From an uncultured Oscillospiraceae bacterium (GTDB lineage Bacteria; Bacillota; Clostridia; Oscillospirales; Oscillospiraceae): DNA of 64,000 nt. Below, in pieces: positions 8,742-16,279 of this stretch. A model generated the notes under the pieces. That model was not told where the DNA came from. It did no database searches and saw nothing but the letters and a program-made list of their open reading frames with translations. The number at the start of each line of letters is the position of its first letter. Within the stretch, counting starts at the first letter, position 1. The stretch is taken from contig CALWWW010000002.1 of NCBI GenBank assembly GCA_944385365.1, forward strand, positions 124,001 to 188,000, written 5' to 3'. The position numbers and the translations under genes are program-made.

Positions 8742-9095
8742 TCAGTTGCGCAAGCCAAAACTGACAGCGATGGCAGAGTCCACCCGATCCATCAGTTCCG
8801 GGTCCAGCCGTCCCATATGTTCCCGCAGCCGTCGCTTGTCAATGGTCCGGATCTGTTCCAGCAGCACCACCGAATCCTTGGTCAGGCCCACATTGTGGCC
8901 CGCCAGATCGATGTGCGTCGGCAGCTTGGCTTTTCCCGTCTGGCTGGTGATGGCCGCCGCGATCACCGTCGGTGAGTGGCGGTTTCCCATATCATTCTGC
9001 ACGATGAGCACCGGGCGGGTCCCGCCCTGCTCACTGCCCACCACGGGGCTCAGGTCGGCGTAAAAAATGTCGCCGCGTTTCACGTTGGTATCCAT
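8742..9095 (-). CDS. MazF/PemK-type toxin endoribonuclease (EndoA-like)
   Basis: This 117-residue protein has the length and motifs of Bacillus EndoA/MazF: KRGDIFYADLSPVVGSEQGG near the start, RPVLIVQND, and THIDL in the middle. The family cleaves single-stranded mRNA at short motifs and is normally neutralised by a small antitoxin encoded upstream. I see no antitoxin-like frame in the 156 bases upstream. The start at 9095 matches family N-termini. An imperfect inverted repeat sits 33-64 bases upstream. Confidence 0.9.
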   Translation of the reverse strand: MDTNVKRGDIFYADLSPVVGSEQGGTRPVLIVQNDMGNRHSPTVIAAAITSQTGKAKLPTHIDLAGHNVGLTKDSVVLLEQIRTIDKRRLREHMGRLDPELMDRVDSAIAVSFGLRN

Positions 9096-9127
9096 AGGCT
9101 TCACACTCCGCGAAAAAATGTTCCCAG

Positions 9128-9159
9128 CGTTACACACCCCAGTGAAGTGGTATGTAACG
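9128..9159. promoter_or_regulatory. Inverted repeat upstream of mazF, possible operator
   Basis: CGTTACACACC (9128-9138) and GGTATGTAACG (9149-9159) pair at 10 of 11 positions across a 10-base loop. The repeat lies 33 bases upstream of the mazF-like start. It shares the GTTACA/TGTAAC core with the palindrome in front of exoA. Confidence 0.4.
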
Positions 9160-9251
9160 TGGTCAACCATATTCTCCCACGCAGTGACCGGATCTATACC
9201 GTTCCTCGGCTCCCGCATCATTCTATGTCTGTCCGATTCGGTCGGACCCTG

Positions 9252-9827
9252 TTATGCCATGGCAAAATTGGAAAGTTCCGCCTGCAATACACAAATTCCT
9301 TCGTCATAGACCTCGGCCCACAGGGGTACGCCCGCTTCATCGAATGCCGTGTACACCGTCAGCGCGTCCTGCTCATACCCCACCTGGTAGGTGACAAGAA
9401 AACCGCTGTCCGCCGCTGTCTGAGAGTCGATATACCCGCTGGTCCATGCCTGCCCCAGCAGCTGTGGCAGCGCCATGGGCGCTGTCTTACCACTGGCCAA
9501 GGTGCCCAATTCCAAAGCCGTGCCGTCAAAGGCCACCGTGCCGTCCGTCCCTTCCATGGTTGCCGTAATACCGGCGATGGACTCCGGTTCCGTCACCGTC
9601 AGTTCCGCCCGGTCATTCCGGGGCTCGTAGACACAGTCCAGGCCAAAGGTATAGGCCCGCTCCCCATAGTCTGCCGTCACCTGAGCGGTAAAGCTGCATT
9701 GGTCCGCCGCCAACAGATCGGTGCGGAACGAAAGCGCCTCCTGCACCGGAGACGTCTCCTCGCCGCCGCAGGCCGTCAAAGTCACGCAAAGCCCCGCCGC
9801 CAAAGCCCCTTTCCAGATTTTTTTCAT
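9252..9827 (-). CDS. Putative lipoprotein of unknown function
   Basis: This 191-residue protein starts at an ATG (9827) preceded by GGAGGTG. It has a lipoprotein signal peptide with the lipobox LTAC at about 17-20, so the mature protein would be anchored to the outer face of the membrane. The rest is beta-rich with many acidic residues and resembles substrate-binding or sorting-type lipoproteins only in general layout. It is divergent from pheS-pheT. I cannot name a function. Confidence 0.85.
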   Translation of the reverse strand: MKKIWKGALAAGLCVTLTACGGEETSPVQEALSFRTDLLAADQCSFTAQVTADYGERAYTFGLDCVYEPRNDRAELTVTEPESIAGITATMEGTDGTVAFDGTALELGTLASGKTAPMALPQLLGQAWTSGYIDSQTAADSGFLVTYQVGYEQDALTVYTAFDEAGVPLWAEVYDEGICVLQAELSNFAMA

Positions 9828-9919
9828 GGTTTTCACCTCCGCTGATCCACCGGGGACACAGCGTGTCCCATCTGCAAGGATATTTATGCGAAGGTCCACG
9901 GTTTATTCCATTTTGGAGG

Positions 9920-9948
9920 TTGCATCTTTTAACAGCCTGTGCTAAAAT
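9920..9948 (+). promoter_or_regulatory. Promoter of the pheST T-box leader
   Basis: TTGCAT (9920-9925) and TAAAAT (9943-9948) are spaced by 17 bases. Transcription would start near 9955, just before the leader. Confidence 0.65.
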
Positions 9949-9956
9949 ACCATTTG

Positions 9957-10200
9957 ATATGAAAAAAGCGATGAACGGGCTGCCGCCCATCGTCGGAACA
10001 GGCACAGAGAGGACCGGCTGCTGGAAAGGTCTCCTGTTCGATGGAAGGCCTTCTCCCGGGAGCTGCCCCTTGAAGCCCCACGCGGGTGGTAGAGCGGGCC
10101 GGGTCACTCCGTTAAGGGTTTCAAGTGCGCTGTCAGGCGAATTGCGGGTGGTACCGCGGAAGCATAGCTTTCGTCCCCATGGGGGCGGAGGCTCTTTTTA
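9957..10200 (+). ncRNA. T-box leader controlling pheS-pheT
   Basis: The core T-box GGGTGGTACCGCGG is at 10146-10159. The AGAGAGG motif of stem I lies upstream. A terminator stem (10166-10178 with 10181-10193) ends in a T run at 10195-10199. The likely specifier is TTC (Phe) at 10051-10053. Its flanking sequence aligns with the TAC specifier region of the tyrS leader at 23389-23391, including the following CTCCCGG-like stretch. Uncharged tRNA-Phe should favour antitermination. Confidence 0.92.
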
Positions 10201-10241
10201 TTGCCTTTGACCGCCACAGTTTGATGATAAGGAGAACGACT

Positions 10242-11267
10242 ATGAAAGAACAGCTTGAATCGATCCGTCGCCAAGCATTGGACGCAGTGGCCGCGGCTGC
10301 CGATCCGGCCCAGCTGGAAGAACTGCGGGTCCGCTTTCTCGGCAAAAAGGGTGAACTGACCGCCGTTTTAAAGCAGATGGGCAAGCTCTCCGCAGAGGAG
10401 CGCCCCGTCATGGGTCAGATTGCCAACGATGTCCGCGCCGCCATTGAGTCCGCCATGGAGACCGCCAAAAAGGAGTTGGTAGCCAAGGCGTTGGAACAGC
10501 GGCTTCTGGACGAGGCTTTGGATGTGACGGTTCCCGGCACCGAAGCCAAAATCGGCCACCGGCATCCCATGTATATCGCCCTGGATGAGATCAAGGAAAT
10601 CTTTATCGGCATGGGCTTCACGGTGCTGGACGGCCCCGAGGTGGAACTGGCCGAGCTGAACTTCGACCGCCTCAACGCCGAAGAGGGCCATCCCTCCCGT
10701 GACTGGTCCGACACCTTCTATTTTGATACCGACAGCCGCGTGATGCTGCGGTCCCAGACCAGCCCCATGCAGGTCCGGGCCATGGACACCATGGACTTGC
10801 CCATCCGCATCATTGCCCCCGGCCGCGTCTACCGCAAGGACGAGGTGGACGCCACCCACTCCCCCATGTTCCACCAGGTGGAGGGCATGGTCATCGACAA
10901 GAACGTCACCATGGCCGATCTGAAAGGCACCCTCAACACCGTTGTGGAGCAGCTCTACGGCAAGGGCACCAAAACCCGCTTCCGTCCCCACCACTTCCCC
11001 TTTACCGAGCCCTCCTGTGAGATGGACGTCCAGTGCCACAAGTGCGGCGGCGTGGGCTGCCCCACCTGTAAGGGCGAGGGCTGGATTGAGCTCCTGGGCG
11101 CCGGTATGATCCACCCCAGAGTGCTGGAGATGAGCGGCATCGACCCCAACGAGTATTCCGGCTGGGCCTTCGGCATCGGCCTGGAGCGCACCGCCATGCG
11201 CCGCTTCAAGATCGCCGACCTGCGTCTGATTTTCGAGAACGACGTGCGGTTCCTGGAGCAGTTTTAA
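10242..11267 (+). CDS. pheS: Phenylalanine-tRNA ligase alpha subunit
   Basis: This 341-residue catalytic subunit of the (alpha-beta)2 class II synthetase charges tRNA-Phe. It has an N-terminal coiled coil (about 1-85) and class II motifs, including GHRHPM near residue 104, a TSPMQVRAM region and the C-terminal motif 3 GIGLERTAM. An inserted Cys cluster (CHKCGGVGCPTC) near 265-276 may bind zinc. The start at 10242 follows AAGGAG, while an upstream frame would run through the T-box. It is 18 bases before pheT. Confidence 0.97.
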   Translation: MKEQLESIRRQALDAVAAAADPAQLEELRVRFLGKKGELTAVLKQMGKLSAEERPVMGQIANDVRAAIESAMETAKKELVAKALEQRLLDEALDVTVPGTEAKIGHRHPMYIALDEIKEIFIGMGFTVLDGPEVELAELNFDRLNAEEGHPSRDWSDTFYFDTDSRVMLRSQTSPMQVRAMDTMDLPIRIIAPGRVYRKDEVDATHSPMFHQVEGMVIDKNVTMADLKGTLNTVVEQLYGKGTKTRFRPHHFPFTEPSCEMDVQCHKCGGVGCPTCKGEGWIELLGAGMIHPRVLEMSGIDPNEYSGWAFGIGLERTAMRRFKIADLRLIFENDVRFLEQF

Positions 11268-11285
11268 GAAGGGAGCGTAGGAAAC

Positions 11286-14000
11286 ATGAATCTGAGCAGA
11301 AAATGGCTCCGCGAGTTTGTCTCCGTGGATGCTGATGATAAAGACTTCGCTGAAACCATGACCCTCTCCGGTTCCAAGCTGGAGACCACCGAGGACCTGG
11401 GCGCGGAAATTTCCAATGTCGTTGTGGGCCGTCTCCTGTCCATGGAGCGCCATCCCGACTCCGACCACATGTGGGTCTGCCAGGTGGAGGTGGGCCAGAG
11501 TGAGCCCATCCAGATCGTCACCGGTGCATGGAATATCCATCCCGGCGATTTGATGCCCGTGGCTCTGCACAAATCCACCCTGCCCGGCGGCGTGAAAATC
11601 CAGAAGGGCAAGCTGCGCGGCGTCGTGTCCAACGGCATGTTCTGCGGCCTCTCTGAGCTGGGGCTGGACGAGCGGGATTTCCCCTACGCCGCCATCACCC
11701 CCGCCGCCATTCTTGGCGACTACAAGCCCTTGGATAAGGACAAGCCTTCCATTCCTGCCGACATTCAGCCGGGCCACAAGATTTACGGCCCTGTGGTGGC
11801 CGCCAAGGTTGTGGAGTGCAAGCCCCTGGGCAACGGTACGTTCCATGCCGCTGTGGACTTGGGCGGTACCACGGCTGAGACCGACACCATCTGCCCCAAC
11901 GTCCACGCCGGAGATCTGGTGGCCTACAACACCAAGGACAACGCCATCTGCACGCTGACGGACCTCCACGCCCAACAGGCGGAGTTCCCCCATTGCATCC
12001 CCGACGGCATTTTTGTGCTGCGGGAGGAGGGCATTGCCCCCGGTGACGACATCAAGCCCATCATTGGCGCAGATGACCACGTGGTGGAGTTTGAAATCAC
12101 CCCCAACCGTCCCGACTGCCTTTCCGTCATCGGTCTGGCCCGTGAGGTGTCCGCCACCTATGACACGCCCATCAACCTCCACACCTCTGTGGTCCAGGGC
12201 GGCGGCAATGGAAATCTGATGGAGCTGCTGGACGTGGAAACCCCCGACCCGGAACTGTGCCCCCGGTACACGGCCCGTATGGTCCGCAATGTTAAAATCG
12301 GTCCCTCCCCCAAGTGGATGCGAGAGCGGCTCCGCTCCATGGGCGTCCGTCCCATCAACAACATCGTGGATATCACCAACTACGTCATGTTGGAGTACGG
12401 CCAGCCTATGCATGCCTTTGATTACCGCTACGTCAAGGGCGGCAAAATCATTGTCCGCCGGGCCAAGGACGGCGAGGAATTGACCACCCTGGACGGCAAT
12501 GTCCGCAAGCTCAACTCCTCCATGCTGGTCATTGCCGACGACGAGCGGGCCGTGGGTCTGGCCGGCATCATGGGCGGTGAAAACAGCGAAATCGTCGACG
12601 ACACCGTGGATGTGGTCTTTGAGTCCGCCAACTTCAACGGCACTGCCATTCGCAAGGCCGCTCTGGCCCTGGGTATGCGCACCGAAGCCAGCGCCAAGTT
12701 TGAAAAGGGTCTGGACCCCATGAACACCCTGCCCGCCGTGGACCGTGCCTGTGAACTGGTGGAGCTGCTGGGCGCCGGTGAAGTGCTGGACGGCGTCATT
12801 GACATTCTCAACTATGTACCCCAGGAGCACATTATCCGCATGGATCCCGACCTGGTCAACGCCCTGCTTGGCACCGACATTCCTGCCGTGGATATGTACC
12901 AGTATCTGGAGCGGGTGAACATTGTCACCAAGGAGAAGGATTTCCCCAACGGCCCCGCCGATGTGGTGATTCCCTCCTGGCGTGCCGATGTGGTGGGCAT
13001 TGCCGATCTGGCCGAAGAGGTGGCACGGTTCTACGGCTATAACAACATTCCCTGCACGCTGATGCGGGGTCAGACCACCTTGGGCGGCTATTCTCCTGAG
13101 GAAACGCTGGAGCGCCGTCTGGGCAGCCTGTGCCGCGCCATGGGCTATGATGAAATCATCACCTATTCTTTCATCTCCCCCACCTGCTACGACAAAATCC
13201 GCTGGCCCCAGGATGACGCCCGCCGTCAGTCCTTCAAAATCCTCAACCCCCTGGGCGAGGACACCTCCATCATGCGGACCACGGTGCTGCCCTCCATGCT
13301 GGACATTCTGACCCGGAATTACAACTACCGCAATCAGAACGTAAAGCTCTATGAGGTGGGCCGCATCTATCTGCCCGGCGGTGAAGATGGTCTGGCCAAC
13401 GAGCAGAAGGTTCTCTCCATGGGTGCTTACGGCAGCGATATGGACTTCTATGCCCTCAAGGGCGCTGTGGAAGCCATCCTCGACGATCTGCGGGCTGAAA
13501 ACGTGCAGTTTGCCGCTCCCGCCGTTCCCAATCCCTCCTATCATCCCGGCCGCTGCGCCGAGGTCTTTGTGGGCGGCTGTCGCGTCGGTGTACTGGGACA
13601 GGTTCATCCTCTGGTGGCACAGAATTACGGCGTGGACGCTGAGTTCTATTGTGCTGAGCTGGACTTCTCCCAGCTGATGGATGCCCAGGGCGCTAATCCG
13701 GAGTACGTTCCCCTGCCCAAGTTCCCCGCCGTCACCCGTGATCTGGCGCTGGTCTGTGATGAAGCCGTCACCGTGGGCGCGCTGGAGAACTGCATCACCG
13801 CCAACGGCGGCAAGCTGCTGCGCAAGGTCACCTTCTTTGATGTGTACCGCGGCAAAGGCATCGACGAGGGCAAAAAATCCGTGGCCTTCTCCCTGGAGCT
13901 GCGGGCCGATGACAAAACCCTCAGCGACGAGGACATCGCCCCCGTCCTTTCCAAGGTCCTCAACGCTCTGGAAGAGCAGCTGCACGCGGTGCTCCGCTGA
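11286..14000 (+). CDS. pheT: Phenylalanine-tRNA ligase beta subunit with an insertion in the tRNA-binding region
   Basis: This 904-residue subunit is about 100 residues longer than usual. It has an N-terminal EMAP/OB-fold tRNA-binding domain (about 45-125), B3/B4 editing and B5 domains, a catalytic-like core and a C-terminal anticodon-binding domain (about 810-904). The extra sequence at about 131-236 contains a stretch (about 168-225) that mirrors the first OB fold: a hydrophobic strand, V-x-x-G, a conserved Asn and GDL. It therefore looks like an internal duplication. Conserved TPNRPDCLS follows at about 272-280. Confidence 0.96.
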   Translation: MNLSRKWLREFVSVDADDKDFAETMTLSGSKLETTEDLGAEISNVVVGRLLSMERHPDSDHMWVCQVEVGQSEPIQIVTGAWNIHPGDLMPVALHKSTLPGGVKIQKGKLRGVVSNGMFCGLSELGLDERDFPYAAITPAAILGDYKPLDKDKPSIPADIQPGHKIYGPVVAAKVVECKPLGNGTFHAAVDLGGTTAETDTICPNVHAGDLVAYNTKDNAICTLTDLHAQQAEFPHCIPDGIFVLREEGIAPGDDIKPIIGADDHVVEFEITPNRPDCLSVIGLAREVSATYDTPINLHTSVVQGGGNGNLMELLDVETPDPELCPRYTARMVRNVKIGPSPKWMRERLRSMGVRPINNIVDITNYVMLEYGQPMHAFDYRYVKGGKIIVRRAKDGEELTTLDGNVRKLNSSMLVIADDERAVGLAGIMGGENSEIVDDTVDVVFESANFNGTAIRKAALALGMRTEASAKFEKGLDPMNTLPAVDRACELVELLGAGEVLDGVIDILNYVPQEHIIRMDPDLVNALLGTDIPAVDMYQYLERVNIVTKEKDFPNGPADVVIPSWRADVVGIADLAEEVARFYGYNNIPCTLMRGQTTLGGYSPEETLERRLGSLCRAMGYDEIITYSFISPTCYDKIRWPQDDARRQSFKILNPLGEDTSIMRTTVLPSMLDILTRNYNYRNQNVKLYEVGRIYLPGGEDGLANEQKVLSMGAYGSDMDFYALKGAVEAILDDLRAENVQFAAPAVPNPSYHPGRCAEVFVGGCRVGVLGQVHPLVAQNYGVDAEFYCAELDFSQLMDAQGANPEYVPLPKFPAVTRDLALVCDEAVTVGALENCITANGGKLLRKVTFFDVYRGKGIDEGKKSVAFSLELRADDKTLSDEDIAPVLSKVLNALEEQLHAVLR

Positions 14001-14040
14001 GATTGGACAGGCTTTCCGGCGGCGTCGGTGGAAGTTTTCC

Positions 14041-14069
14041 TTTACAACGCATCATTTCTATTATATGAT
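14041..14069 (+). promoter_or_regulatory. Promoter for ireB
   Basis: TTTACA (14041-14046) and TATGAT (14064-14069) are separated by 17 bases, in the short gap between pheT and ireB. Confidence 0.6.
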
Positions 14070-14099
14070 AGGACTATTCCAGGTAAGGAGGCAGACCGT

Positions 14100-14345
14100 A
14101 TGGATGATAATACGATCAAGTTTGTGGTCCCCGATGAATCTACGGCGGAGATGAAGCAGATCCTGACGTCTGTTTACCGTTCTCTCAGTGAAAAGGGCTA
14201 TAATCCCATCAATCAGATTGTGGGGTATCTGCTCTCTGAGGACCCGACGTATATCACCAACTTCAACAACGCCCGCAGTCTCATCTGCAAGCTGGATCGG
14301 GATGATCTGCTGCAGGAGCTGGTCCGTCACTATCTGTTCGACTGA
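14100..14345 (+). CDS. ireB: IreB family regulatory phosphoprotein (UPF0297)
   Basis: This 81-residue protein has the full length and pattern of IreB (TIKFVVPDE near the start, [20 protein letters not shown] in the middle). In Enterococcus faecalis IreB is phosphorylated by the Ser/Thr kinase IreK and restrains cephalosporin resistance. It is usually encoded beside alaS, ruvX and a DUF1292 protein, but none is next to it here. The start at 14100 follows AAGGAGG. A strong terminator lies just after the stop. Confidence 0.93.
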   Translation: MDDNTIKFVVPDESTAEMKQILTSVYRSLSEKGYNPINQIVGYLLSEDPTYITNFNNARSLICKLDRDDLLQELVRHYLFD

Positions 14346-14361
14346 CCGCCGGCCGGCGTCG

Positions 14362-14395
14362 AAGAAGGGGAACCTCGGTTCCCCTTCTTGTTTTC
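14362..14395 (+). terminator. Intrinsic terminator after ireB
   Basis: A thirteen-base-pair stem (AAGAAGGGGAACC/GGTTCCCCTTCTT) with a two-base turn is followed by GTTTTC. Confidence 0.85.
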
Positions 14396-14506
14396 TGTTT
14401 GTAACCTTTCCATGCAGATTCTCCCCAAGCGGCCACATCTATTTCCTTTTTTATCAAATATTTCAAAAATAATTGGGCCAAAGCGTAATGTTATGTCAAT
14501 TACCTA

Positions 14507-14535
14507 TTGACAACAGGGATACAATGTGTTACAAT
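14507..14535 (+). promoter_or_regulatory. Strong sigma-A-type promoter for the gene at 14565
   Basis: A consensus TTGACA (14507-14512), a 17-base spacer and TACAAT (14530-14535). Two GTTACA repeats, eleven bases apart, follow directly at about 14528-14545. Confidence 0.8.
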
Positions 14536-14564
14536 TTGGTTACATTTTAATCAGGAGGGTAACA

Positions 14565-14855
14565 ATGTCTGAGAAAAATGCAGTCCTGAAGTACAAGGGC
14601 CGTCCCCTGCTGCGGAAGGACAATGTTGTTTATTACGGCAATATGAGCGACTCCCATATTGTGATGCTGCAGATCCTCGAGACCAAGAAGGACGGCGATC
14701 TGGAGCTGGCCACCAAGGTTTCTGTCCAGCTGCAGCTGACGGACCCCGACGCCAAACCTCGGGAGCGCATCGTTAAGAAGAGTGAAAAAGACGGTTTTTA
14801 CACGGCATTGGATGTGGGCTGTGTGTGGCTCGATCGGGCCCTTGCCGCCAAGTAA
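14565..14855 (+). CDS. Small conserved-looking hypothetical protein
   Basis: This 96-residue protein starts at an ATG after AGGAGGG. It has no signal peptide or membrane segment. It reads as a compact alpha/beta domain with a basic patch (KYKGRPLLRKDN) near the start and a beta strand pair around MLQILETKKDGDLELATKV. I do not recognise the family. It has its own strong promoter and lies 40 bases before an SH3-NlpC/P60 gene, with no terminator between, so the two are probably co-transcribed. Confidence 0.8.
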   Translation: MSEKNAVLKYKGRPLLRKDNVVYYGNMSDSHIVMLQILETKKDGDLELATKVSVQLQLTDPDAKPRERIVKKSEKDGFYTALDVGCVWLDRALAAK

Positions 14856-14895
14856 GTATCAAGGAATCTGCAAATGAGAGAGGTATCGAAGTAGA

Positions 14896-15780
14896 ATGAA
14901 CCGAGCAAAACGTCTGTTGATCCTGTCCACGATGGCAGTTGCCGCCACAGCCGCTATTTCTATCAGCGCTTCCGCTACGGAGCTGAAAACCGGCATCGGT
15001 GTTGTTGAGAGCAGCCTGCGCCTGCGGGAATCCGCCTCCACCAGCGCCGACACCATTTCCATCGCCTCCCCCGGCGACAACGTGGTCATCATCCGCGAGG
15101 TCGACGGCTGGTATCTGGTGGATTACAACCTGGATATCGGCTACATGAGCGCGGATTACATAACCTTCAAGGAACGGGAAAACGTGGAGCTCGGTGACGG
15201 CCGAATCAACACCTCCAGCGTCAACCTGCGGTCTCAGCCCTCCTCCTCCAGCGATCTGATCTGCCAGATGCAGTACGGCGATGAGGCTTACATCATCGGT
15301 TTCAACTGCGGATGGTACAAGGTCCAGTTTGAGGGACAAACCGGCTATGTCAGAAGCGATCTCATGGAGCTGACGGAGAAGCCCATCTACAACTCCTCCT
15401 CCGGTTCCTCGGTCAGCGTTGGCCAGCAGGCCGCCGATTTGGGTATGCAGTATCTCGGCACTCCCTATGTCTGGGGCGGCACCACACCTTCCGGCTTTGA
15501 TTGCTCCGGCTTTACCCGCTACGTCTACAAGCAGCTGGGTTACACCCTCAACCGTACCGCTGGCCAGCAGCTGGGCAATGGTTACGCGGTCAGCAGCTTG
15601 CAGCCCGGCGATCTGGTGTTCTTTGAGAATACCTACGCCACCAGCGCCGCTGCTTCCCATGTAGGTATCTACATCGGCAACAACCAGTTTGTGCATGCCG
15701 CTTCCGGCGGTGTCAAGGTCACCAGCCTCAGCGACAGCTACTACGCCAGCCGCTACATCGGCGCCAGAAGAATTGCCTGA
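14896..15780 (+). CDS. Exported SH3-domain NlpC/P60 peptidoglycan hydrolase
   Basis: This 294-residue secreted enzyme has a signal peptide (about 1-27, ending ASA), two bacterial SH3 domains (about 33-93 and 104-160) that bind the wall, a Ser-rich linker, and an NlpC/P60 catalytic domain (about 175-294). The catalytic residues are Cys203 (DCSGF), His255 (SHVGIYIG) and His267. It likely cleaves stem peptides at gamma-D-Glu-meso-DAP. It ends at a strong terminator. Confidence 0.94.
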   Translation: MNRAKRLLILSTMAVAATAAISISASATELKTGIGVVESSLRLRESASTSADTISIASPGDNVVIIREVDGWYLVDYNLDIGYMSADYITFKERENVELGDGRINTSSVNLRSQPSSSSDLICQMQYGDEAYIIGFNCGWYKVQFEGQTGYVRSDLMELTEKPIYNSSSGSSVSVGQQAADLGMQYLGTPYVWGGTTPSGFDCSGFTRYVYKQLGYTLNRTAGQQLGNGYAVSSLQPGDLVFFENTYATSAAASHVGIYIGNNQFVHAASGGVKVTSLSDSYYASRYIGARRIA

Positions 15781-15788
15781 TATAAAAG

Positions 15789-15820
15789 CTCCGACAGTCC
15801 TTGAACTGTCGGAGTTTTTT
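15789..15820 (+). terminator. Intrinsic terminator after the SH3-NlpC/P60 gene
   Basis: A ten-base-pair stem (CTCCGACAGT/ACTGTCGGAG) is followed by six T residues. Confidence 0.9.
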
Positions 15821-15845
15821 GTCCCATGTCCCCTGCCGGACAACT

Positions 15846-15880
15846 AAAAAAACGGTACCGCGTTCCATGCGGTACCGTTT
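15846..15880 (-). terminator. Intrinsic terminator after yajC
   Basis: A twelve-base-pair stem (AAACGGTACCGC/GCGGTACCGTTT, at 15850-15861 and 15869-15880) is followed on the minus strand by a T run. It closes the SpoIID-queA-tgt-yajC unit. Confidence 0.85.
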
Positions 15881-15886
15881 TCCATT

Positions 15887-16213
15887 TTACTTCTTTTTCT
15901 TCTTCTCGGTTCTGGCCTCTTCTCTGGCCTTGGCAGCAGCCTTTTCCGCTGTCTCGTTGCTGGAAATGGCCCACTTGGCCAGCTCCATGCGGACGCGGTC
16001 GGCACTGGTCTCAATGACGATGTTCTCGTCCTTGATGTGCACCACTTCACCGACGATACCGCCGATGGTGATGATCTTGTCGCCAACCTTCAGCGCGTCG
16101 CGCATTTCCTGCATGGCTTTCTTCTTCTTGTTTTCGGGACGAATCACAAAGAAGTAGAACACCAGGATCACGACGGCAAACATCATGATGGTCGACATTG
16201 CTTCTGCACCCAT
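15887..16213 (-). CDS. yajC: Preprotein translocase subunit YajC
   Basis: This 108-residue protein has one N-terminal membrane helix (about 6-23), then the YajC signature RPENKKKKAMQEM and VGDKIITIGGIVGEV, and a highly charged Lys-rich tail. YajC associates with SecDF at the membrane. A GGAGGTAAC site precedes the ATG at 16213. It follows tgt by 66 bases, the classic tgt-yajC order. Confidence 0.95.
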   Translation of the reverse strand: MGAEAMSTIMMFAVVILVFYFFVIRPENKKKKAMQEMRDALKVGDKIITIGGIVGEVVHIKDENIVIETSADRVRMELAKWAISSNETAEKAAAKAREEARTEKKKKK

Positions 16214-16279
16214 TTTGTTACCTCCATTCGGGCATTTGCTTTATTATAGCCAATATTACCACTGTTTTCAAGGGGAATT

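Noticed and set aside
9096-9251. Hidden antitoxin gene before mazF
   Set aside because: The three minus-strand frames give no short protein with a start, a ribosome-binding site and an antitoxin-like pattern.
10368-13985. A stop-free antisense frame of about 3.6 kb opposite pheS-pheT
   Set aside because: It mirrors the codon bias of the real genes (GC-rich third positions remove antisense stops), has no ribosome-binding site, and its Gly/His/Val-rich product matches no protein pattern.
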